Source: an uncultured Muribaculaceae bacterium (GTDB lineage: Bacteria; Bacteroidota; Bacteroidia; Bacteroidales; Muribaculaceae). From it: a stretch of 20,758 nt of DNA. The notes under the pieces are model-generated. The model was not told where the DNA came from. It made no database searches and was given only the letters and a program-made list of their open reading frames with translations. Location of the stretch: contig CAJUKF010000048.1 of assembly GCA_910587355.1 (NCBI GenBank), forward strand, positions 1 to 20,758, written 5' to 3'. A program made the position numbers and the translations under genes. Positions 1 to 6,114 of this stretch are shown here, piece by piece (the first letter of the stretch is position 1; each line of letters opens with the position of its first letter).

Positions 1-49
1 GGCGCGCTCGGGACTTCCACCCGGTAGATTATGCCCATGTCGGGCGAAC
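1..49 (-). mobile_element. 5' end of a probable group IIC intron (truncated by window edge)
   Basis: Read on the minus strand from 49 down to 1, the sequence begins GTTCGCCCGACATGGGC, then ATCTAC, then GGGTGGAAGTCCCGAGC. From memory, this order and spacing match the domain I start of bacterial group II introns of class C (GUGYGCCCGGCAUGGG, UCUAU, GGGUGnnAGUCCCGA). The first five bases are GTTCG rather than GTGYG, so the exact 5' splice boundary is not certain. The copy sits 9 nt beyond the T-run of a strong terminator (59-85) in the same orientation, the classic group IIC insertion context. The rest of the ribozyme and any reverse transcriptase would lie outside the window to the left. A coding tail on the plus strand is less likely. 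Identity as a group II intron is fairly sure; the class and activity are inference. Confidence 0.72.
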
Positions 50-58
50 ATAGAAAGC

Positions 59-85
59 AAAAAGGCAGGGAAATCCTGCCTTTTT
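59..85 (-). terminator. Rho-independent terminator of the sigma-factor operon
   Basis: An 11-bp perfect stem, AAAAAGGCAGG (59-69) and CCTGCCTTTTT (75-85), encloses a 5-base loop. It lies 54 bases past the stop of the hydrolase gene and would end the five-gene minus-strand transcript. Being symmetric, with A-tracts on one side and T-tracts on the other, it could act in both directions. It is also the likely target structure of the adjoining group IIC intron. Confidence 0.85.
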
Positions 86-139
86 CAGTATCAAGACGGG
101 GTGATTGATATATCCCAATCTTAGAATACTGTGTACTCG

Positions 140-1045
140 TTATTTAATATAGATTTTCTTCGTTTTTACGCTTGAATCTGAATATTTTTGTTGCATTATA
201 TAAAAACCGTATGATGGATTTTCGACCAGAACGCCGGATAATGTCCAGTATTTCGTTTCGATAACCAATCTTTGCTCTACATCAACAGGAGTTATGCCCG
301 AATCATCATGTCGTTTTGTATTTGAAAACACCCATTCTAATCTATCTGACGTATAACTCTTTATGCAAGTATCCTCATGTGTCCAACCATCTACAACTTC
401 AAAGACATACTGTGCTCCCATGCCTTCAAGTTGTATGGTGAAATCAGTTACTGCTTCAATACCCATAATACGGTCCTCGGTACCCATAACTGTAAGTAAG
501 GGAGTTTGCGCAACATTAGACACATCACATTTTGACGGGTTACCTGCAACAGGCATTCCCGCAGAGAATAAACCGGGATATTTTGATAACATTGTCCATG
601 TTCCGGTACCTCCCATAGACCCTCCAAAGATATATACATCCTTTATATCATTGAAAGCATCCTTTCTGTCTTCAATCAGATTCTTTATCACCTCTGTTAA
701 TCTGCCACCCCATGATTCGTCGGCAGGACATTGAGGAATTATGAATACCGCATTAAGATTATTTTTCGAGAGATATTGTGCAATAGAGTCAATACCCGGC
801 TCGGCCATTTGCTTTGTGTTGTCATTTCCCTTGCATGTGCCGCCGTGTAGATATATAACCATCCTTGTCGGAGAATCATTTTGAGAAATGACCGCCTGCC
901 TGTATGGGAGAACCAATTGTGGAGAGCGGTATAGCTCAAACGAGAAAGATATTTCTTCGGAATCTTTCTCATTCTGTGCATATATGTCGGTTCGCCAAAG
1001 CATCGTTATTATAGCGAAGACAGCTACTAATTTTGAAGTCGGCAT
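140..1045 (-). CDS. Exported alpha/beta-hydrolase (esterase-like) with C-terminal sorting segment
   Basis: This 301-residue protein has a signal peptide (about 1-23, ending IYAQ). An alpha/beta-hydrolase fold follows: HGG oxyanion-type motif near 67-69, nucleophile elbow GGSMGG with Ser143, probable acid Asp191 (GTEDRIM) and His223 (WTHED). It resembles carboxylesterase/PHB-depolymerase-like enzymes; the substrate cannot be read from sequence. The last ~45 residues (YWTLSG..., GFYI, KTKKIYIK) resemble the type A C-terminal domain used for type IX secretion in Bacteroidota, which suggests export to the surface or a related role. It is the last gene of the sigma operon. Its ATG overlaps the TAA of the preceding gene by one base (TAATG), so translation is probably coupled. 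The hydrolase class is sure; the sorting role is likely but not proven. Confidence 0.85.
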   Translation of the reverse strand: MPTSKLVAVFAIITMLWRTDIYAQNEKDSEEISFSFELYRSPQLVLPYRQAVISQNDSPTRMVIYLHGGTCKGNDNTKQMAEPGIDSIAQYLSKNNLNAVFIIPQCPADESWGGRLTEVIKNLIEDRKDAFNDIKDVYIFGGSMGGTGTWTMLSKYPGLFSAGMPVAGNPSKCDVSNVAQTPLLTVMGTEDRIMGIEAVTDFTIQLEGMGAQYVFEVVDGWTHEDTCIKSYTSDRLEWVFSNTKRHDDSGITPVDVEQRLVIETKYWTLSGVLVENPSYGFYIMQQKYSDSSVKTKKIYIK

Positions 1046-1488
1046 TATCTTCTCCTTGAATTGCGACGGTCACTTAATCGTTTCATCATTTGACGCTCCA
1101 GTTCATAGACGCGCTCAATCTGTTTGGAGGTGAGGAATTTGCTGTATTCAGCATAATATTTCTTACGAATATTGAGCAGTTTCTGACTGTGGTCAAATCT
1201 GGCCTGTATTACACTGTCTGTCTGACAATCAGTCATAGAGCTGTTACGATTCCTGCTTTGGCGTGGTCCCAAAGCCCAGACTTCTCTCTGACAGTTCAGG
1301 TATGTTGTGATGAATTTTTCCGTAACATCGGAAGATAGGGCAAGCTCCTCTGCGATGTGTTTTGCCTGCTTTTCAGCAAGTTGTTCACGTGAGATGCGTT
1401 CTCCTCCTCTGCGTTGCTGTGCCGACGCTGAACTGGTGAACGCGAATACAGCAGTCACGAGCAGCATGATTCTGAGTAAGTTTTTCAT
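1045..1488 (-). CDS. Spy/CpxP-like periplasmic LTxxQ protein
   Basis: This 147-residue protein has a signal peptide (1-23, ASA/Q) followed by a basic, almost wholly helical mature part. Two repeats resemble the LTxxQ motif of the Spy/CpxP family: one around residues 50-62 (LSSDVTEKF) and a clearer one at 119-131 (LTSKQIERVYEL). Cys66 and Cys88 could form a disulfide. Spy/CpxP proteins are periplasmic chaperones or stress modulators that hold unfolded proteins or damp envelope signalling. Here the gene sits 9 nt after a putative anti-sigma gene and overlaps the following hydrolase gene by one base, so an envelope-stress role is a reasonable inference. Similarity to Spy is by motif and composition only. 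Confidence 0.7.
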   Translation of the reverse strand: MKNLLRIMLLVTAVFAFTSSASAQQRRGGERISREQLAEKQAKHIAEELALSSDVTEKFITTYLNCQREVWALGPRQSRNRNSSMTDCQTDSVIQARFDHSQKLLNIRKKYYAEYSKFLTSKQIERVYELERQMMKRLSDRRNSRRR

Positions 1489-1497
1489 ATTGTGATT

Positions 1498-1812
1498 TTA
1501 TTCGTTTATAAAAATATCGTCTTGATACACTTCAAGCAAATATGTCTGGTCTGCCTCGGACAGATTGTCAAAAGCTTGTGCTATTTCTGCAAAATCAGTC
1601 TTATGGTTTGTCGTGTCGGGGCTTCCAATAACCAGAAGGAGTGCAAGAGTTGCGGCGACAGCAATAATGCGATAGAATATCTTAAAGACGTTTCGCTTGT
1701 TTTGCCGTTTACGCACATTAATCATAATCGTATTCTCCACATCGTCGAAAAAAGTATCCGGCACACGATATGGCATCTTCTTTCCTATTTTATCAAAATT
1801 GTAACTGCCCAT
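1498..1812 (-). CDS. Small single-pass membrane protein, putative anti-sigma factor
   Basis: This 104-residue protein has a cytoplasmic N-terminal region of about 42 residues containing KKMPYRVPDTFFDDVE. That motif is typical of short anti-sigma-like proteins encoded after ECF sigma genes in Bacteroidota. One transmembrane segment follows at about 43-63 and then a ~40-residue acidic periplasmic tail. It lacks a recognisable zinc-binding HxxxCxxC anti-sigma signature. The gene starts 3 nt after the sigma stop codon and is followed 9 nt later by the CpxP-like gene, so all three should be co-translated. It probably holds the sigma factor at the membrane and receives a periplasmic signal; this role is inferred from position, size and topology. 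Confidence 0.68.
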   Translation of the reverse strand: MGSYNFDKIGKKMPYRVPDTFFDDVENTIMINVRKRQNKRNVFKIFYRIIAVAATLALLLVIGSPDTTNHKTDFAEIAQAFDNLSEADQTYLLEVYQDDIFINE

Positions 1813-1815
1813 ATT

Positions 1816-2361
1816 TCAATCGTGAGTGTTCATATAATGGATAATTTTTTCTTTGGCCGCATGATAGTTAGCTTTTGCACTTGCCGCAGAAGAATCTATG
1901 ATTTGGGCGATGGTTGCATAATCAAACTCATCATAGTATCTGAGATTAAAAGCGAGCTGTTGTTTGTGAGGCAATGAAAGAATAGCTTTCTGCAATTTCA
2001 AGGATTCAACTTGTGAATAATCAAAATATTCGTCTGCCATTATTTGCTTAGCCTCCGAATCCATTTCATCAAGTGAGAATGTATAGCTTTTATGCTTTTC
2101 ACTCAAACGTATGGCTTCGTTTGTCGCAATCTTGAAAATCCATGCGGTCAACGACATTTCTTTTTTGAACTTTCCAAAATTTTTGAATACCCTAAAGAAC
2201 GTTTCCTGCAAAGCGTCCTCCGCGTCCTGATGTGATATAGTTATTCGCCTGATATGCCAATATACCGACATCTTGTAGTTTTTCAGAAGCATACGGTATC
2301 CTGCCTCAGGATTGGTTCCGATGGTGTCAATAATTTTGCTGTCAGACAAACTCTGCGTCAT
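1816..2361 (-). CDS. ECF-type RNA polymerase sigma factor
   Basis: This 181-residue protein has the two-domain ECF layout. Region 2 (about 22-88) contains DAEDALQETFFRVFKNF and LTAWIFKIATNEA. A linker follows, then region 4 (about 122-174) with LPHKQQLAFNLRYYDEFDY and a helix-turn-helix (YATIAQIIDSSAASAKANYH). The LxYYxExxYxEIA pattern common in this family appears here with D/A changes but the same spacing. It directs RNA polymerase to a regulon of its own, usually including its own operon. It is the second gene of the operon, 17 nt after the His/Cys-rich protein gene and 3 nt before the putative anti-sigma gene. Identity is sure; the inducing signal is unknown. Confidence 0.92.
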   Translation of the reverse strand: MTQSLSDSKIIDTIGTNPEAGYRMLLKNYKMSVYWHIRRITISHQDAEDALQETFFRVFKNFGKFKKEMSLTAWIFKIATNEAIRLSEKHKSYTFSLDEMDSEAKQIMADEYFDYSQVESLKLQKAILSLPHKQQLAFNLRYYDEFDYATIAQIIDSSAASAKANYHAAKEKIIHYMNTHD

Positions 2362-2378
2362 TTATGCTTGATAATCTA

Positions 2379-2735
2379 TCATTTCAAATAATATAGATTT
2401 TTCTTGCCAGGCACAGGTTTAATAGGGTTCAATGCGTCCTGTGCAAATACATTCAGTTCCGCCTCAGCTACATTTCTCTTTAGCCCGGTCATTTTAGAAT
2501 ATTGCTTGACACTCATATCGGGATTGACTCTAAGGTACGCAATAGCCATTTCGAGCCTGTCTTTTTTCGTGACGCGTGTAACAACGGTTGTGCGTTTTGT
2601 TGGAGCAGTTCTGATGACTGTCGTAATCCGTGGCGCGCAACGATGACATGGACCATGATTATGACGATGTGCATGGGCTGGGCCACATAGCAGAACAAGT
2701 GCGGCTGCCAAGATTAGTATTCTGTTTTTTACCAT
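2379..2735 (-). CDS. Exported His/Cys-rich protein with winged-helix-like C-terminus
   Basis: This 118-residue protein has a signal peptide at 1-22 (cleavage after AHA). The mature N-terminus starts with HRHNHGPCHRC (23-33), dense in possible metal ligands, followed by a Thr/Arg-rich linker. Residues ~57-118 (KKDRLEMAIAYLRVNP, SVKQYSKMTGLKRNVAEAEL, KKNLYYLK) look like a small helix-turn-helix/winged-helix fold. I recall similar unnamed exported proteins in Bacteroides but no assigned function. It is the first gene of the sigma operon, so it could be a sensor or a metal-binding partner of the anti-sigma protein; that is inference. A DNA-binding fold on an exported protein is unusual and may have been reused for protein contacts. 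Confidence 0.7.
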   Translation of the reverse strand: MVKNRILILAAALVLLCGPAHAHRHNHGPCHRCAPRITTVIRTAPTKRTTVVTRVTKKDRLEMAIAYLRVNPDMSVKQYSKMTGLKRNVAEAELNVFAQDALNPIKPVPGKKNLYYLK

Positions 2736-2758
2736 AAGACACTGGATGTATTGTTTAA

Positions 2759-2777
2759 CTTCTGTGACCCTTCTGTG
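2759..2777. repeat. Two 8-bp direct repeats one helical turn apart in the sigma-operon leader
   Basis: CTTCTGTG occurs at 2759-2766 and again at 2770-2777, an 11-bp period. The repeats lie between the candidate promoter and the first start codon (2735) of the operon. Tandem sites one helical turn apart are a common operator layout. No regulator is known for them. Confidence 0.45.
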
Positions 2778-2787
2778 GAGCCTACAT

Positions 2788-2819
2788 ATTGTATACCCCT
2801 CCAGCAGGCAAAAGTCAAA
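2788..2819 (-). promoter_or_regulatory. Candidate promoter of the sigma-factor operon
   Basis: On the minus strand a TTTG (2816-2819) is followed after 20 bases by TATACAAT (2788-2795). This is a partial match to the Bacteroidota housekeeping layout TTTG-N19-21-TAnnTTTG. An inverted repeat TGGAG/CTCCA (2776-2780 and 2799-2803) flanks the -7 position. It may instead be an ECF-type promoter. The 296-base gap 2736-3031 holds this promoter, the leader repeats and the terminator of the next operon; I see no gene in it. Confidence 0.4.
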
Positions 2820-2972
2820 TTGGAAAATAAAAAAATACTTTCTCTCTATTTCGCAAATTTCTGCAATTAATCCATAAGAGCGTTTATGCTTATATCCGGA
2901 TATCTATTATGAGTGAAGATTATCCGGTAATGATAAGGACGAAGCACAGTCATTCCTCACCCTCACAAATAT

Positions 2973-3005
2973 AAAAAACGCATCCGCCCGGTGCCGGACG
3001 GATGC
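2973..3005 (-). terminator. Rho-independent terminator after the GH92 gene
   Basis: On the minus strand GCATCCG (3005-2999) pairs with CGGATGC (2986-2980), with further pairing CCGG/CCGG inside. A T-run from 2978 to 2973 follows at once. It starts 26 bases after the stop of the GH92 gene and closes the three-gene operon. Confidence 0.88.
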
Positions 3006-3031
3006 TGCTGATAAATTGCTGCCGATATGGC

Positions 3032-5182
3032 TTATTCGGTAACTATCGAAAGAGTTTTACCCTCGGCAAGGTCGGAGTGCTGTACCATATAGCCATCGAG
3101 AACTTTGTCTCCGACTCTGATTTCCTTGATTCTGTTGCCGTTGCCGGTCTTCGTGATAATGCACGGTTTGTCACCGAGCTGCATTGTCACTTTATCGAAG
3201 ACAGGTACAGTAACTATATACTCGGGGTCGGCCGTCGAGTATGTATAAATACCAATAGCATTGAGCGCATACCAGGCCGACATCTCCCCTGCATCGTCCA
3301 TGCCTGCATATGCAAGGCCTTCATCACCCATGTCATAGAAACGGCCGAGAATCGTATTGATTAACTCTTGCGATTTCTCCTGCTTGCCTATGAAATAATA
3401 AGTATAGGGAATATTGTGACCGGGCTGATTGCCGTGGCAGTAATTGCCGATAAAGCCTGTGAGATTAGCTACCTCAAGACCACAATAAGGACGGACAAGC
3501 ATTGTATCAAGTTTTGCCTCTACTTCATCATATGAAGGATAAAGGGCAATCACACCTTCGGGGTCGTGCGGTGCATAGAAGAGTGAATTCCAGCCGTTGG
3601 CCTCACGGTACATATGCTGATAATAAGGAAGGTCGGGATTGTAAGGTTCGAGCCAGTCGCCTCCGTCTATACGGCCCTGGAAGAAACCGGTGGCCGGATT
3701 GAACACATTCTTATAGTTGTTGCTCCGCTCCATAAGAACTGCGTAGTCCGTAGTATCGCCGAGTTCCTTGGCAATCTGGGCAACGGCATAGTCATCGTAC
3801 GCATATTCGAGAGTCTTTGTCACTCCGCCTTTCTTTTCGTCCCAGAAAGGACAGTCGGGCACATTGGCATCCGCCACATAGCCGTTGGCGAGATACTCTT
3901 CCATCCAGGCACGTCCGCCGTCTCCGGGAACCATAGCGCTTTTAAGAGCGAGAGCATATGCCCGGTCAAGGTCGAAATCTCTGATACCGCGTTTCCAGCT
4001 GCCAATCACAAATGTCGGAGCATGGTCTCCGTGAAAATACGAGGGAATATAACCGTTGCCTTTCTCGCCTCGGTCGATTGTCGACTTGATTACGTCGCTT
4101 GCCACATCCGGGCGGAGCATTGCAAGAAGAATAAGCTGATTGCGGCTTACGTCCCAGAAAGCGGGATTTGAGTAATATCTGAAGCCGGCATCTTTCACCA
4201 CCTCATGACGATTGTCGCGGTATTCGCCGTTCACATCGCTTTCGAGACGTGGCATGAGCGAAGCGCGATAGAGAGTTGTGTAAAGGAGTCCCTTGTTACG
4301 TTCGTCACCGCCTTCGACCTTCACTTTACCGAGGTGCGCGGCCCACGTGTCATTGGCTTCCTTACGGACAGTATCGAAGTTCTTGTCGAGCATTTCCTGT
4401 TCGAGATTGAGTTTTGCATTGTCGGAACTTACATACGAGATGCCGATTTTTACCTCAAGAGGCTCTTTTCCGGTATTATCACTGAAATCTGCTACTGCCA
4501 CAGGGACACCACGTTCGCTGTTGGTCTGCACTATGGCTATAGAATCAATAGGGAGACTGGTAACACCGTAATAATACACACCGCCCTGACGGCCGGCAAA
4601 AGCATTATCGGCCACTTTTTCGATTTCCCAATGACGAACAGGATTCTGATTGTGGGCAACATTAATCAGGAGACGTTTAGGAACCCCTTCATCAAATGTG
4701 TATTTGTGATATCCGGCATGCAGGGTGCTCGTCAACTCGGCATTGACACCATAGCGGTCGAGATAAACCTGATAGTAACCGGGATGCGCAGACTCATTTG
4801 CATGTGAATATGACGAGGCATAATTATCGGCATCGACAACACCTGTCACAGGCATGATTGGCAAGTCAATATAATTCCAGTGTCCCATAGCAGTATGGGC
4901 AAATCCGAGAATTGTAGTGTCCTCATACTGATAACCCGCACCAGAGCGCCACATCGTCACAGGCGTAAGCTGCACCATTGCGTTCGGCAGAGCCGCTCCC
5001 GGGAAAGCCTCCGCACCCCATGTGCGTTTTTCCTGATGACGTTCGTAACCGAGGTCTTCTGTTTTCCAGAGTGTGGCAGTGCCGAGGAGCGGATTCACAT
5101 AGTCTGTGATTGTCTTTTCTTTCTGCTGGGCACAACTGCACAGCATAGCGCCAGCAGAGATTAAAGCAATAAGTTTTTTCAT
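3032..5182 (-). CDS. GH92 family alpha-mannosidase, lipoprotein
   Basis: This 716-residue protein begins with a lipoprotein signal (lipid attachment probably at Cys17 in LCSC). Next comes DYVNPLLGT, the start of the GH92 N-terminal beta-sandwich, with GAEAFPGAALPNAMVQLTP at 56-74. A large (alpha/alpha)6 barrel follows with FWDVSRNQLILLAML, then GNQPGHNIPYTYYF (584-597) and GMDDAGEMSAWYALNAIGIY (627-646). GH92 enzymes are calcium-dependent exo-alpha-mannosidases acting on N-glycans or yeast mannan. The acidic DD (629-630) fits the catalytic-base loop. The usual GNEPxH is GNQPGH here, so linkage specificity may differ. It lies downstream of the kinase and tricorn genes in one operon. No SusC/SusD pair is present in the window. 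The family is sure; the substrate is not. Confidence 0.93.
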   Translation of the reverse strand: MKKLIALISAGAMLCSCAQQKEKTITDYVNPLLGTATLWKTEDLGYERHQEKRTWGAEAFPGAALPNAMVQLTPVTMWRSGAGYQYEDTTILGFAHTAMGHWNYIDLPIMPVTGVVDADNYASSYSHANESAHPGYYQVYLDRYGVNAELTSTLHAGYHKYTFDEGVPKRLLINVAHNQNPVRHWEIEKVADNAFAGRQGGVYYYGVTSLPIDSIAIVQTNSERGVPVAVADFSDNTGKEPLEVKIGISYVSSDNAKLNLEQEMLDKNFDTVRKEANDTWAAHLGKVKVEGGDERNKGLLYTTLYRASLMPRLESDVNGEYRDNRHEVVKDAGFRYYSNPAFWDVSRNQLILLAMLRPDVASDVIKSTIDRGEKGNGYIPSYFHGDHAPTFVIGSWKRGIRDFDLDRAYALALKSAMVPGDGGRAWMEEYLANGYVADANVPDCPFWDEKKGGVTKTLEYAYDDYAVAQIAKELGDTTDYAVLMERSNNYKNVFNPATGFFQGRIDGGDWLEPYNPDLPYYQHMYREANGWNSLFYAPHDPEGVIALYPSYDEVEAKLDTMLVRPYCGLEVANLTGFIGNYCHGNQPGHNIPYTYYFIGKQEKSQELINTILGRFYDMGDEGLAYAGMDDAGEMSAWYALNAIGIYTYSTADPEYIVTVPVFDKVTMQLGDKPCIITKTGNGNRIKEIRVGDKVLDGYMVQHSDLAEGKTLSIVTE

Positions 5183-5198
5183 AATAAAATGTTAAGTA

Positions 5199-5214
5199 CC
5201 GGGAGAAATCCCGG
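5199..5214. other. Short intercistronic hairpin before the GH92 gene
   Basis: A perfect 6-bp stem, CCGGGA (5199-5204) and TCCCGG (5209-5214), has a 4-base loop. It lies in the 65-base gap between the kinase stop and the GH92 start. No T-run follows on either strand, so it is not a normal terminator. It could act in mRNA processing or in protecting the downstream message. Confidence 0.5.
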
Positions 5215-5247
5215 ACAGGAAGATATATGGAAGATTTGTTATTTATG

Positions 5248-6084
5248 TCATTCTTCGCTATGATATGCCACCAGACCGGGCATTGAATTACGGATAATCT
5301 TCTTAATCTGCGCTCCGAAATCAGAAGCGACCTTCAGGAGTATAGGCTGATACATCACACAGACGGAACCTACAAAACTCAGAGGAATGCCGGTGTAATC
5401 ATATGATATGATATTACGGGTGAAAAATTCCATAAAAGCATTATAGACAAGTCTGTAGCAATATGAATTATCGAGATTCTCCCGTAGAAACACCGAGTAT
5501 TGCGAGAGGAGTTTCGAAGGCAGTTTATTGGAGTATACCTCGTCTAGAAGCATATTGGGTGTCACATTGTTTTTCTCAAAGAAAGCCTCTGTGAGGTCAC
5601 GGGGCGCAAGCCCCTTGAGCATATCTGCTATCATCCGTTTTCCCATATACGCGCCCGAGCCCTCGTCACCGAGAATAAAACCCAGAGGCGCGACTGTCTT
5701 TTCGATTTCCAGTCCGTTATACAGGCACGAATTAGAACCCGTGCTAAGTATGCACGCCAGGCCTGGCTCACGAACGAGCAGCCCGCGTGCAGCGCCGAGC
5801 AAGTCGCTCTCAACAGTCACCGGTGTCTTGAACTGAGCCACAAGCGATGACTCCATGATTTTGCATTTCTCTGTATTGGCACAGCCTGCACCATAGAAAT
5901 ACACATGCTCCAACTTCCGGCGGAAAAAAACTTCGGGCAGTTCAAGACGTATGCTGTGCGAGATTTCTCTACGAGACTGAAAATATGGATTAAGGCCGGT
6001 AGTGTAGGCATGTTCCACAATTTCGGCACCTTCCACAAGAGCCCAGTCGGTTCTTGTGGTACTGCTTTCAGCGATTAGTTTCAT
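5248..6084 (-). CDS. BadF/NagK-type sugar kinase (N-acetylglucosamine kinase-like)
   Basis: This 278-residue protein belongs to the ASKHA superfamily, BadF/BadG/BcrA/BcrD branch, as annotated for N-acetylhexosamine kinases. Visible motifs are phosphate-1 AESSTTRTDW (5-14), GAGCA (65-69), D94 in VESDLLGAARG (probable catalytic Asp), phosphate-2 ILSTGSNSC (112-120) and LGFILGDEGSGAYMGK (134-149). Near the C-terminus FVGSVCVMY is the adenosine-motif position. The family's phosphate-1 motif usually begins D-S/G-G; here Glu6-Ser7-Ser8 stand there. It would phosphorylate an amino sugar or related sugar in the cytoplasm. The gene is 30 nt after the tricorn-like gene and 65 nt before the GH92 gene. 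The family is sure; the exact sugar is uncertain. Confidence 0.83.
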   Translation of the reverse strand: MKLIAESSTTRTDWALVEGAEIVEHAYTTGLNPYFQSRREISHSIRLELPEVFFRRKLEHVYFYGAGCANTEKCKIMESSLVAQFKTPVTVESDLLGAARGLLVREPGLACILSTGSNSCLYNGLEIEKTVAPLGFILGDEGSGAYMGKRMIADMLKGLAPRDLTEAFFEKNNVTPNMLLDEVYSNKLPSKLLSQYSVFLRENLDNSYCYRLVYNAFMEFFTRNIISYDYTGIPLSFVGSVCVMYQPILLKVASDFGAQIKKIIRNSMPGLVAYHSEE

Positions 6085-6114
6085 GGTGGTTTTAAGGATA
6101 ATTGTATATTGATA

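Noticed and set aside
1..53. Two plus-strand coding tails (stops at 25-27 and 51-53) that could be the end of a gene
   Set aside because: Neither tail resembles a protein family I know, while the minus strand matches the ordered group II intron start next to a terminator.
1492..1977. 161-codon plus-strand frame opposite the anti-sigma and sigma genes
   Set aside because: It conflicts with two recognised coupled genes, and its Cys/Ile-rich translation looks like reversed coding sequence.
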